A stretch of DNA of 6,707 nucleotides, taken from NCBI GenBank assembly GCA_016935035.1, contig JAFGRR010000423.1, positions 1 through 6,707 of the forward strand. Direction: 5' to 3'. The stretch is from Phycisphaerae bacterium (GTDB lineage Bacteria > Planctomycetota > Phycisphaerae > UBA1845 > Fen-1342). Below are positions 1 through 5,506 of this stretch, piece by piece; position 1 is the stretch's first letter, and each line of letters opens with the position of its first letter. The notes beneath the pieces are model-generated. The model worked only from the letters and a program-made list of their open reading frames with translations. It made no database searches and had not been told where the DNA came from. The position numbers and the translations under genes were made by a program.

Positions 1-1
1 C

Positions 2-2197
2 GAAAAGGCCGAGGGCGAAACGACGGCTGAGGTAACGCTCTACGCCGCCACCGATGGCTCCGAGCCGCTGCGAGTGACCATCGCTTGGACCGACCCGGCG
101 GCCACTGTGCCCGACGCCGCCCTGAATGCTCGGACCAAGATGCTCGTCAACGATCTTGACCTGCGCGTCACCTCGATCTCCGATCCCAACGACGTGTATC
201 TGCCGTGGATTCTGGACGTCGCCAGCCCGACGCTGGCCGCGACGACCGGCGACAACATTACCGACAACGTCGAACAGGTCCTGCTGGCCGCGCCCGGTCA
301 GGATGCCTACAAGATCACGATCACGCACAAGGACACTCTGCAGAACGACAAGCAGGATTTCTCGTTGATCATCACCGGCGCCCTTGCCATCGGCGACTCG
401 CTGGCGCCGCTCGCCAGTCCGCAGGTCGCCACAGTCTACGAAGGTAGCACACTCGACATCGCCGTACGTCTGGTGGCGCCGCCCGCCGCGGATGACTACG
501 TGCTGACCGTGGGTCACATCGGCGGCGACAACGGCATTTCCATCCAGTCCCCCGCGTCCGGCACACTCACGTTTTCACCGACGACCTGGGCGACGCCGCA
601 GTACATTCGTCTGGCGGCAGCAACCGACACGAACGTGTGCGACGAGACCACGACCATCCGCATCACGCCGCCCGTCGCCAGCGGGCTGCCATCAACGGAC
701 ATTACGGCCATCGCGGCGGACACTGACGTTGATCTGATCGTCACCGGCCTGTCGCTGTCGCTTGACGAGGGCGAGAGCGGCAGTATCCAGGTATCGCTTT
801 CCGGCGAGCCGTGCGGAACGACGCTGGCCAAGGTGGTCAAGACCAGCGGGCCGACGAACATCGACCTCAGCACCGCCGGCACGCTGACTTTCTCCGCGGC
901 CAACTGGGACGTGCCGCAGACAATCACGGTTACCGCCAATCAGGACGACACCGACTTCACCGATGGCCATGCCACGTTCGATATCATCCTCGACACGGCC
1001 GCCAAGGTCACCAAGACCCTGAACGTCTTCGACACGGATGACGACGAACTCCAGGTCGTCACCAACGTCGAAAACATCACCGTACCGGAAGGCGGCGAGG
1101 TCTCGGTCAACGTCTCGCTGAGCGCCAGCCCGCCGACGCCCGTCGAAATCCGAATCCAGAAGCAATCGGGCGACACTGATCTGACCATCGTGTCGGGAGT
1201 CGCGTTGTCCTTTGACTCCTCGAACTACTGGCAAGGCCAGCCGGTCGTCTTTGCGGCGGCGGACGATGCCGACCGTCTCGATGGGACCGCCATCTTCCGC
1301 GCCAGCTTCGTCGGCTCGAGCAGCGACTACCAGGATCTGACAGTGACAGAGGAGGACGATGACAAGCTCCAGTTCGTGCTCGACCCGCTGACCCTCGATG
1401 TTCCCGAATGGGAATCGGCGCAGTTCGGCATCAAGCTCAACGGTGCCTGTGACAGCGACGTCCCCGTGACGGTGACGTGGCTTTCGGGCGACCGCGACAT
1501 AACGCTCGTAGGCCCCACGCTGCTTACCTTCACGAATGCGAATTGGGACACGCTGCAATACGTGACGGTCTCGACTGCTGGTGACCCGGACGAACTCGAG
1601 AACACCGCGCAGATTCAGATCAGCGCCGACGATATCCCGACCGCGACCATCGTCGTCTCGGAGAAGGAACGTGTCTCATACACCCGTCCCTCCAGCCCCA
1701 CGACGCCTTCGCCCAGCAATCTGGTCACGGGGGTTCCATTGAACGTCACGCTGCGCTGGGTCGGTTCACCGATCGCGCAGGAATACTACGTGTACCTCGC
1801 GACATCCATGGTACCGAGCAACAGCGACCTGTTCGGAACCACTTCGACCAACCAGATGAGCGTCACCGGCTTGCAGCCGGGAACCAAGTACAGTTGGCGG
1901 GTCGTGGCCAAGAACACGCGCGGCGTCAGCGCGAGCCCTACCTGGACGTTCACCACTACCGCCTCCACGAGCAGCGGCGACACCACCGATCCGAACAGCG
2001 CCGTTACGGATCCGAATGACACGGTCACCGATCCAAACGACACGGTCACCGATCCAAACGATAGCACCTCCGGTAACGACCCCAACGAGTCGGACGACAC
2101 CGGCACGCCGGTCGCGCCCGTGCCGTGCGGACTCCCGCTGTTCACAGCGATGTTGGTGGGCCTGGCGGGCAGGGCAGTGTGGCGCCGCCGCGCATGA
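2..2197 (+). CDS. Subtilase-like (S8) secreted protein, C-terminal part (5' end outside window)
   Basis: The frame is open from the first bases, so the GTG at 74 is internal and the true start and any catalytic domain lie upstream. Of the 731 visible residues, about 10-126 resemble the beta-sandwich that follows the catalytic domain in KP-43-type subtilases: AWTDP (28-32), LVNDLDLRV (48-56) and NVEQV (89-93) are typical there. Four tandem Calx-beta-like repeats follow (about 136-243, 244-348, 349-454, 455-556), then a fibronectin III-like domain (about 562-655, with YSWRV and WTFTT strands), a Thr/Asp/Pro/Asn-rich linker (656-708) and a tail of Cys709-Gly, a hydrophobic stretch and a closing RRRA. 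The family reading is peptide hydrolysis outside the cell or at its surface, with the repeats as stalk or adhesive modules. The S8 call rests only on the post-catalytic domain. No Asp/His/Ser triad is visible, so a non-peptidase surface protein remains possible. Confidence 0.8.
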   Translation, partial: EKAEGETTAEVTLYAATDGSEPLRVTIAWTDPAATVPDAALNARTKMLVNDLDLRVTSISDPNDVYLPWILDVASPTLAATTGDNITDNVEQVLLAAPGQDAYKITITHKDTLQNDKQDFSLIITGALAIGDSLAPLASPQVATVYEGSTLDIAVRLVAPPAADDYVLTVGHIGGDNGISIQSPASGTLTFSPTTWATPQYIRLAAATDTNVCDETTTIRITPPVASGLPSTDITAIAADTDVDLIVTGLSLSLDEGESGSIQVSLSGEPCGTTLAKVVKTSGPTNIDLSTAGTLTFSAANWDVPQTITVTANQDDTDFTDGHATFDIILDTAAKVTKTLNVFDTDDDELQVVTNVENITVPEGGEVSVNVSLSASPPTPVEIRIQKQSGDTDLTIVSGVALSFDSSNYWQGQPVVFAAADDADRLDGTAIFRASFVGSSSDYQDLTVTEEDDDKLQFVLDPLTLDVPEWESAQFGIKLNGACDSDVPVTVTWLSGDRDITLVGPTLLTFTNANWDTLQYVTVSTAGDPDELENTAQIQISADDIPTATIVVSEKERVSYTRPSSPTTPSPSNLVTGVPLNVTLRWVGSPIAQEYYVYLATSMVPSNSDLFGTTSTNQMSVTGLQPGTKYSWRVVAKNTRGVSASPTWTFTTTASTSSGDTTDPNSAVTDPNDTVTDPNDTVTDPNDSTSGNDPNESDDTGTPVAPVPCGLPLFTAMLVGLAGRAVWRRRA
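407..1669 (+). repeat. Four tandem Calx-beta-like protein repeats (about 105 residues each)
   Basis: Units lie at about 407-730, 731-1045, 1046-1363 and 1364-1669. Each has a VxEG/VPEx-like opening, alternating beta strands and a core LTFxxxNWxxPQ-type motif: LTFSPTTWATPQ in unit 1, LTFSAANWDVPQ in unit 2, a divergent LSF...NYW in unit 3 and LTFTNANWDTLQ in unit 4. Units 2 and 3 end in an acidic DDD run, as in Calx-beta domains that bind Ca2+. The repeats are related at protein level but strongly diverged in DNA, so they are old duplications and unlikely to recombine. Boundaries are estimated by eye. Confidence 0.7.
1978..2061 (+). repeat. 21-bp tandem repeat coding for a (T/A)VTDPND linker
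   Basis: Four 21-bp units encode DTTDPNS, AVTDPND, TVTDPND and TVTDPND. The last two (2020-2040 and 2041-2061) are identical in DNA; the first two are degenerate. The array is in frame and forms part of the flexible acidic linker between the fibronectin III-like domain and the C-terminal tail. Gain or loss of a unit would only change linker length. Confidence 0.9.
2126..2194 (+). other. Putative Cys-type C-terminal surface-sorting tail
   Basis: The last 23 residues begin with Cys-Gly right after a Pro/Asp-rich linker, run through a short hydrophobic segment (GLPLFTAMLVGLAG) and finish with Arg-Ala-Val-Trp-Arg-Arg-Arg-Ala. This three-part design (signature, membrane segment, basic end) is that of CTERM-type sorting signals. 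The leading Cys is reminiscent of MYXO-CTERM tails, where the Cys is the processing or lipidation site. The match is to the general design; I cannot assign it to a named CTERM family. Confidence 0.5.
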
Positions 2198-2244
2198 CGT
2201 GTTTTGAGTGATCCCGCGCACGACGCGCGACGGAATAATAGCGG

Positions 2245-2282
2245 CCGCGGCCTCGAATCCGGTGACGGATTCGAGGCCGCGG
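2245..2282. terminator. Hairpin between convergent genes, likely bidirectional terminator
   Basis: A perfect 16-bp inverted repeat (2245-2260 with 2267-2282) encloses the 6-nt loop GGTGAC. It lies 47 bp after the plus-strand stop and 6 bp beyond the stop of the minus-strand Trm112-like gene. On the minus strand the stem is followed shortly by TATTATTCC, a weak U-rich tract, so it fits best as a terminator of the signalling operon. On the plus strand no U-tract follows, though G-U pairs could lengthen the stem by 4 bp. Confidence 0.75.
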
Positions 2283-2288
2283 TCGTCT

Positions 2289-2495
2289 TCATGTGGGTGT
2301 GCCACCTGTGCGTGGTGGCTCCACGCTCCGATCGGCGGCATCTATCAGCAACACCGGAATGCCGTCCTTGATCGGATACCGCAAAGCGCACGACGCATCG
2401 GTGCATATCAACCGGGCCGCGTCATCCGCCTTGCTCAGCTCCAGCGGCGACCGGCACTTTGGGCAAACCAGTATCTTCAGGAATTCAGCGTCCAC
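2289..2495 (-). CDS. Trm112/UPF0434 (YcaR)-like small zinc-ribbon protein
   Basis: This 68-residue protein has the family core: a FLKILVCPKC opening, a C-terminal YPIKDGIPVLL block and four cysteines (C11, C14, C31, C36) in a CxxC...Cx4C pattern expected to bind one Zn2+. E. coli YcaR keeps the DGIPVLL block. In eukaryotes and archaea Trm112 is the activating partner of several methyltransferases; the role of bacterial short forms is poorly defined. I chose the GTG at 2495 because AGGAG (2504-2508) lies 8 nt upstream and the protein then begins just before the conserved core. A GTG at 2522 would add nine residues. The gene starts 33 bp after the histidine-kinase stop on the same strand, so it is probably the last gene of that operon. 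No methyltransferase partner is visible in the window. Confidence 0.85.
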   Translation of the reverse strand: MDAEFLKILVCPKCRSPLELSKADDAARLICTDASCALRYPIKDGIPVLLIDAADRSVEPPRTGGTPT

Positions 2496-2503
2496 TCGTT
2501 CTG

Positions 2504-2508
2504 CTCCT
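2504..2508 (-). promoter_or_regulatory. Ribosome binding site (AGGAG) of the Trm112-like gene
   Basis: AGGAG on the minus strand sits 8 nt before the GTG at 2495. It decides that start over the in-frame GTG at 2522. Confidence 0.7.
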
Positions 2509-2528
2509 ATCGGGGAGACCACGCTGCG

Positions 2529-4814
2529 TCACCTGCCGGCCGCGGCGCCGCCTTCGCCTTCGATCACCGCCGGCAGCAGCACATGTGCGTCGGTGCCCTC
2601 GCCGACACGGCTTTCGAGCCAGATATGACCATCGTGCGCCGTTATGATGCGATGCGCGCGCGGCAATCCCAGGCCGCGGCCCCGACCTGCCGAACGGTGC
2701 GAGAAAAACGGCTCAAATGCGCTCCCTTGCACCGCCGCCGTCATGCCGCGCCCGGTGTCACGCACGACTATCTCGATCAGCCCCGGCGTTACGCCGCGCT
2801 GCGCCCGCACCGTGATCAACCCCAGGTCGGCCTGGCTGGCATCGATTGCGTTGCGGATCAACTCATCGAGCGCCACCTCGACCAGCCCGCGATCGACCAC
2901 GAGCATCGGCAGATCCTCCTCGATCTCCAGCGTCAGACGCGATGCCGGCAATCCCCCCTCCTTCAGCCAGCTCTCGCGCGTGCCGTGTAACAACTCGGCC
3001 GGAGAGACTCTCTCGGTGTGCAGCGCGCGCGGTTGCGCGAACTCCATCAACTCACGCACGATGTCGCTGCACTCGTGCGCCTTGTCGATGATCAGACGCA
3101 GCGAATGGCCGGCGGCGTTGTCCTCGATGCTGTCTTGCAGCATCTGGGCGCGGCCGGAGATGACCGCCAACGGGCTATTAAGCTCATGGCCGGCGCCAGC
3201 GGCAAAATCCGCGATCGACGCCAGTGTCCGCGATCGCAGCGCGTCCGACTGCGTCCGCTGCATGCGTCGGTTGTTCTCCGCCAACTCTTCCGCCAGGCGC
3301 ATGGCCGCCGCCTGCGCGTTCGTACGACCGATCGCCGTCCCAAGGCACGTCAACAGCGCGCCAAGCTCGTCGGACTGCCGGGCCAGGCGGACCTGTTCAT
3401 CCTCGGCCGACACGAGCAGAATGCCGCCCACGACGCGTCCGGCCCACTGGATCGGCAACACCCAGAGATCGCCCTCGGCGAGTCCCGCGCGTGGCGGCGT
3501 GACTAGATTGCGCAACGCTCGTGGGGCACGAATGACCATCGTCTGCGTCACCTCGGCCGTTTCGTCGAGCCAATGCGTCAGCTCGCCGTCAATCGCAACT
3601 GGATCCCCGCCACAATCGCACCCGCCGGGTCCATGCCAACGCACCTCGGCCAGCGCCCGATGCTCACGTATGCCAAAGGCAGCGACATGTTCACACTCGC
3701 AGACTTCCGACGCCGCCGCTGCCACGGCCGCCACCACATCGCCCAACCCCGTCCGCTGCGACAGCTTGCCGAAAAACGCGGCTAGGGCCGAGAGGTAGCG
3801 GCCGGCAACGGCACGCTGTCCCGCTGGCGCACCTGCGCTCATTCTGGCGATGTTCATCGCGACTCCCCCTCGCGGCCGGCGCGGCCGCTCCCCTGCATCC
3901 TGCCCAGCCGGCGTTTCCAACAGTGCTCCCCCCAACCGAGCATCGTCGCCCGCGACCGAACGGACAACAGCATCCAGCGCGAATTCGTCCACCTCAAGCC
4001 GCCGCGCCAGGTCATTGGCTGATGCATAGACCGCGTAGTTACCCGAGACGCCGAACTGTCGGCAACGCGCGATCGTGTCGGCCAGCCGAACCACCGCGAT
4101 CAGCGGCGATCGGCTGATTCCCTCACGCAACGCATCCGGCGCCAGATGGTGCAGCCAGATCGCCTCCTGAAGCCACTGCGGCAAGGCCCAGGCCTCCGCT
4201 ATCCGGCGGCCCGCGATCGTATGATCCACGCCCAAGTGGCGCCGCTCTATCTCCGTAATGTCCCCGTGCATCTCGCGCGTCTCCGCCACGATCCGCGCAT
4301 AGGCCTTCGGATAAACGGTCGCGAGTGCCGGCTTACCCAGATCGTGCAGCAGACCAGCCACACCCGCGGCGCCGATCGGAATATCGGCCCGATCCAGCAA
4401 CCGTGCGATTGACGCGCTCAAACGCGCCACCGCGAACGAATGCCGCCAGAACTCACCCACGCATATACCGGCTGCGTTGACGCGCTCGCCGAATCCCATG
4501 AACTCCATCAGCATGAGCGTTAATGCGAAGTGGCAGACGGTCTCGTTCTCCTCGGGACCGCCGAACTCGAGCAGTCTCTGCGAATTCCCCGCTTCCGGAG
4601 CCGGAAAGCGTGCGCGAACGCGCCCGGCCAGCCGCGCGTCCTGATCCAGCACCTCGGCAACCGCGACAGTCTGGGCCTCGCTCGCGGCGGCGGACAGCAT
4701 CTGCTGAATCAACATCGGCAGCGGCGGAAGCTGATCGAGCGCTGCCAGAACAGTTGCGGCATCTACCAAGGCTGGCAACTCCTGCCAGCCCCCCTGTGGC
4801 CCCGAGTCATGCAC
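2529..4814 (-). CDS. HDOD-GAF sensor histidine kinase
   Basis: This 761-residue protein is predicted cytoplasmic; I see no membrane segment. Order: HDOD domain (about 25-300, opening LDQLPPLP, with HDLGK at 157-161), basic linker (308-320), GAF-like domain (about 340-495), a helical signalling linker (about 497-530), HisKA with phospho-acceptor H543 in GHELNSPL, and an HATPase_c domain with N box (N655 in ELIRNAIDA), DTGRG (686-690), FEPFF (700-704) and GRGLGL (712-717). It should autophosphorylate on H543 and pass phosphate to the adjacent HTH-REC protein, whose gene it overlaps by 8 bp (GTGCATGA), implying translational coupling. The GTG start is forced by a TGA two codons upstream; its own Shine-Dalgarno is weak. 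Odd points: H125, H157/D158 and D246 preserve an HD-type metal site, and the GAF holds two CxC pairs (372/374 and 399/401). The signal sensed is unknown. Confidence 0.92.
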   Translation of the reverse strand: MHDSGPQGGWQELPALVDAATVLAALDQLPPLPMLIQQMLSAAASEAQTVAVAEVLDQDARLAGRVRARFPAPEAGNSQRLLEFGGPEENETVCHFALTLMLMEFMGFGERVNAAGICVGEFWRHSFAVARLSASIARLLDRADIPIGAAGVAGLLHDLGKPALATVYPKAYARIVAETREMHGDITEIERRHLGVDHTIAGRRIAEAWALPQWLQEAIWLHHLAPDALREGISRSPLIAVVRLADTIARCRQFGVSGNYAVYASANDLARRLEVDEFALDAVVRSVAGDDARLGGALLETPAGQDAGERPRRPRGGVAMNIARMSAGAPAGQRAVAGRYLSALAAFFGKLSQRTGLGDVVAAVAAAASEVCECEHVAAFGIREHRALAEVRWHGPGGCDCGGDPVAIDGELTHWLDETAEVTQTMVIRAPRALRNLVTPPRAGLAEGDLWVLPIQWAGRVVGGILLVSAEDEQVRLARQSDELGALLTCLGTAIGRTNAQAAAMRLAEELAENNRRMQRTQSDALRSRTLASIADFAAGAGHELNSPLAVISGRAQMLQDSIEDNAAGHSLRLIIDKAHECSDIVRELMEFAQPRALHTERVSPAELLHGTRESWLKEGGLPASRLTLEIEEDLPMLVVDRGLVEVALDELIRNAIDASQADLGLITVRAQRGVTPGLIEIVVRDTGRGMTAAVQGSAFEPFFSHRSAGRGRGLGLPRAHRIITAHDGHIWLESRVGEGTDAHVLLPAVIEGEGGAAAGR
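3855..3866 (-). promoter_or_regulatory. Possible internal translation start within the kinase gene
   Basis: An in-frame ATG (codon 320, 3855-3857) is preceded by a G-rich GAGGGGGAG stretch, with GGAG (3863-3866) 5 nt from the ATG. It falls exactly at the HDOD/GAF junction. Use of it would give a 442-residue GAF-HisKA-HATPase protein without HDOD. In high-GC DNA such a match can be accidental, and the surrounding RRPRGG linker codons alone could create it. Confidence 0.3.
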
Positions 4815-5406
4815 GGATCATTCCAGTAATCAGGTTTACCAATTGCTCGATGCTGAACGGTTTCTGGAGAAACTCGTCGGCGCCGGCCGCCTTCAGCCGC
4901 TCGACATCGGCCGGGTCCACGACACCCGACACCATGATGATGCGCACACCATCCATGGCGTGGTCCGAGCGAATGGTGCGACAAACCGCATCGCCGTTGA
5001 CGTCCGGCAGCATGTAGTCAAGAACGATGACGTCCGGCGAGAAGTCCTTGGTCTTGACGCCGGCCTCGAAGCCGGTCTGGGCCGTCTGCACATCGAAACG
5101 CCCGTAGCGTTCGAGCAGATCAACGAGCATCTCGATCATGGCGGGGTCGTCATCGACGACGAGGACGCGTTTCTTGCCGACTTCGAGTCGATCCAGGGGA
5201 ATGCTGTTGTCGCGCATGAAACGGATGAGCGCGTCACGCGGGATGCGGCGGAAGCGTGACCCAGGCACTCGGAACCCCCCCAGGCGGCCATTGTCGAAGC
5301 AGCGGATCACGGTCTGCTGGCTGATATTGCAGATATCCGCGACCTCGCCGGTCGTGAAGACCGCCTTGCGAAAGAGCGACTTGTCATTTGGCTTGCCGTT
5401 GTTCAA
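4807..5406 (-). CDS. Response regulator with N-terminal excisionase/MerR-like HTH and C-terminal receiver
   Basis: This 199-residue protein starts with a helix-turn-helix of the excisionase/MerR type (about 15-68: FTTGEVADICNIS, QQTVIRCFDNGRLGGFRVPG, RRIPRDAL) and ends with a receiver (about 79-199). The receiver has acidic residues D85-D87 in VVDDD, phospho-acceptor D130 in VLDYMLP, switch residue S160 in MVSG and K182 in QKPF, so it looks fully functional. The order DNA-binding then receiver is the reverse of OmpR, NarL and NtrC regulators. Phosphorylation by the overlapping kinase probably controls DNA binding. The TTG start is forced: an in-frame TAA lies 10 codons upstream, no ATG or GTG lies between, the next ATG is codon 64 inside the HTH, and AGGTGG sits just upstream. 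A sigma-70-like promoter lies about 50 bp upstream, so this is the first gene of the operon. Confidence 0.92.
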   Translation of the reverse strand: MNNGKPNDKSLFRKAVFTTGEVADICNISQQTVIRCFDNGRLGGFRVPGSRFRRIPRDALIRFMRDNSIPLDRLEVGKKRVLVVDDDPAMIEMLVDLLERYGRFDVQTAQTGFEAGVKTKDFSPDVIVLDYMLPDVNGDAVCRTIRSDHAMDGVRIIMVSGVVDPADVERLKAAGADEFLQKPFSIEQLVNLITGMIRA

Positions 5407-5408
5407 AA

Positions 5409-5415
5409 CCCACCT
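5409..5415 (-). promoter_or_regulatory. Ribosome binding site (AGGTGGG) supporting a TTG start
   Basis: AGGTGGG on the minus strand lies before the TTG at 5406, with its AGG 6 nt from the start codon. It supports initiation at TTG for the HTH-REC regulator. Confidence 0.55.
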
Positions 5416-5426
5416 ATCGCGCCACC

Positions 5427-5438
5427 GGTAAAATTACC
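5427..5438. repeat. Small inverted repeat in the operon leader (GGTAA-AA-TTACC)
   Basis: Two 5-bp arms around a 2-bp centre lie in the predicted 5' leader of the HTH-REC gene. A direct repeat GATAGG (minus strand) occurs on either side, at 5413-5418 and 5446-5451, 33 bp apart. This may be an operator element or chance. Confidence 0.35.
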
Positions 5439-5458
5439 CAGCTTCCCTATCTTACCAG

Positions 5459-5487
5459 ATTATAACACGGGATGACGCCCGAGTAAA
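5459..5487 (-). promoter_or_regulatory. Sigma-70-type promoter of the signalling operon
   Basis: On the minus strand a perfect TATAAT (5459-5464) is preceded by TTTACT (5482-5487, 4 of 6 to TTGACA) with an optimal 17-bp spacer. Transcription would begin near 5452, leaving a leader of about 46 nt before the TTG at 5406. The box stands out as AT-rich in high-GC DNA and is the only convincing promoter in the window. Confidence 0.75.
5465..5484. promoter_or_regulatory. Inverted repeat filling the promoter spacer, candidate operator
   Basis: On the minus strand ACTCGGG and CCCGTGT form 7-bp arms (6 of 7 complementary) around a 6-bp centre. The element fills the gap between the -10 and -35 boxes and enters the -35. 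A regulator bound here would control the promoter directly, and the adjacent HTH-REC protein is the obvious candidate. An alternative is a weak hairpin in the 3' trailer of mnmG. Confidence 0.45.
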
Positions 5488-5506
5488 GCGTAGTAGATAA
5501 ATCCTG

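Noticed and set aside
74..76. GTG at 74 as start of the surface protein
   Set aside because: It lies inside a conserved beta-sandwich (PLRVTIAWTDP) and the frame is open to the window edge.
692..1558. Minus-strand frame of 288 codons inside the surface-protein gene
   Set aside because: Its product is Arg/Asp/Val-rich with no recognisable domain, and the opposite strand encodes repeat domains with clear conserved motifs.
2208..2232. Short GC-rich inverted repeat (CGCG...CGCG) downstream of the surface-protein stop
   Set aside because: Four-base arms in GC-rich DNA are expected by chance; the 16-bp hairpin next to it is the credible terminator.
2496..2522. Upstream GTG (2522) as start of the Trm112-like gene
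   Set aside because: The GTG at 2495 has AGGAG at ideal spacing and starts next to the conserved core; the nine extra residues have no family match. Not fully excluded.
2208..2990. Plus-strand frame of 260 codons starting after the surface-protein stop
   Set aside because: It runs through the terminator hairpin and antisense to both the Trm112-like gene and the kinase C-terminus, and its composition is random-like.
2644..3798. Long plus-strand frame of 384 codons opposite the kinase gene
   Set aside because: It is antisense to clear GAF, HisKA and HATPase motifs. Its product is rich in Arg, Ser, Pro and Ala with no domain, typical of a high-GC shadow frame.
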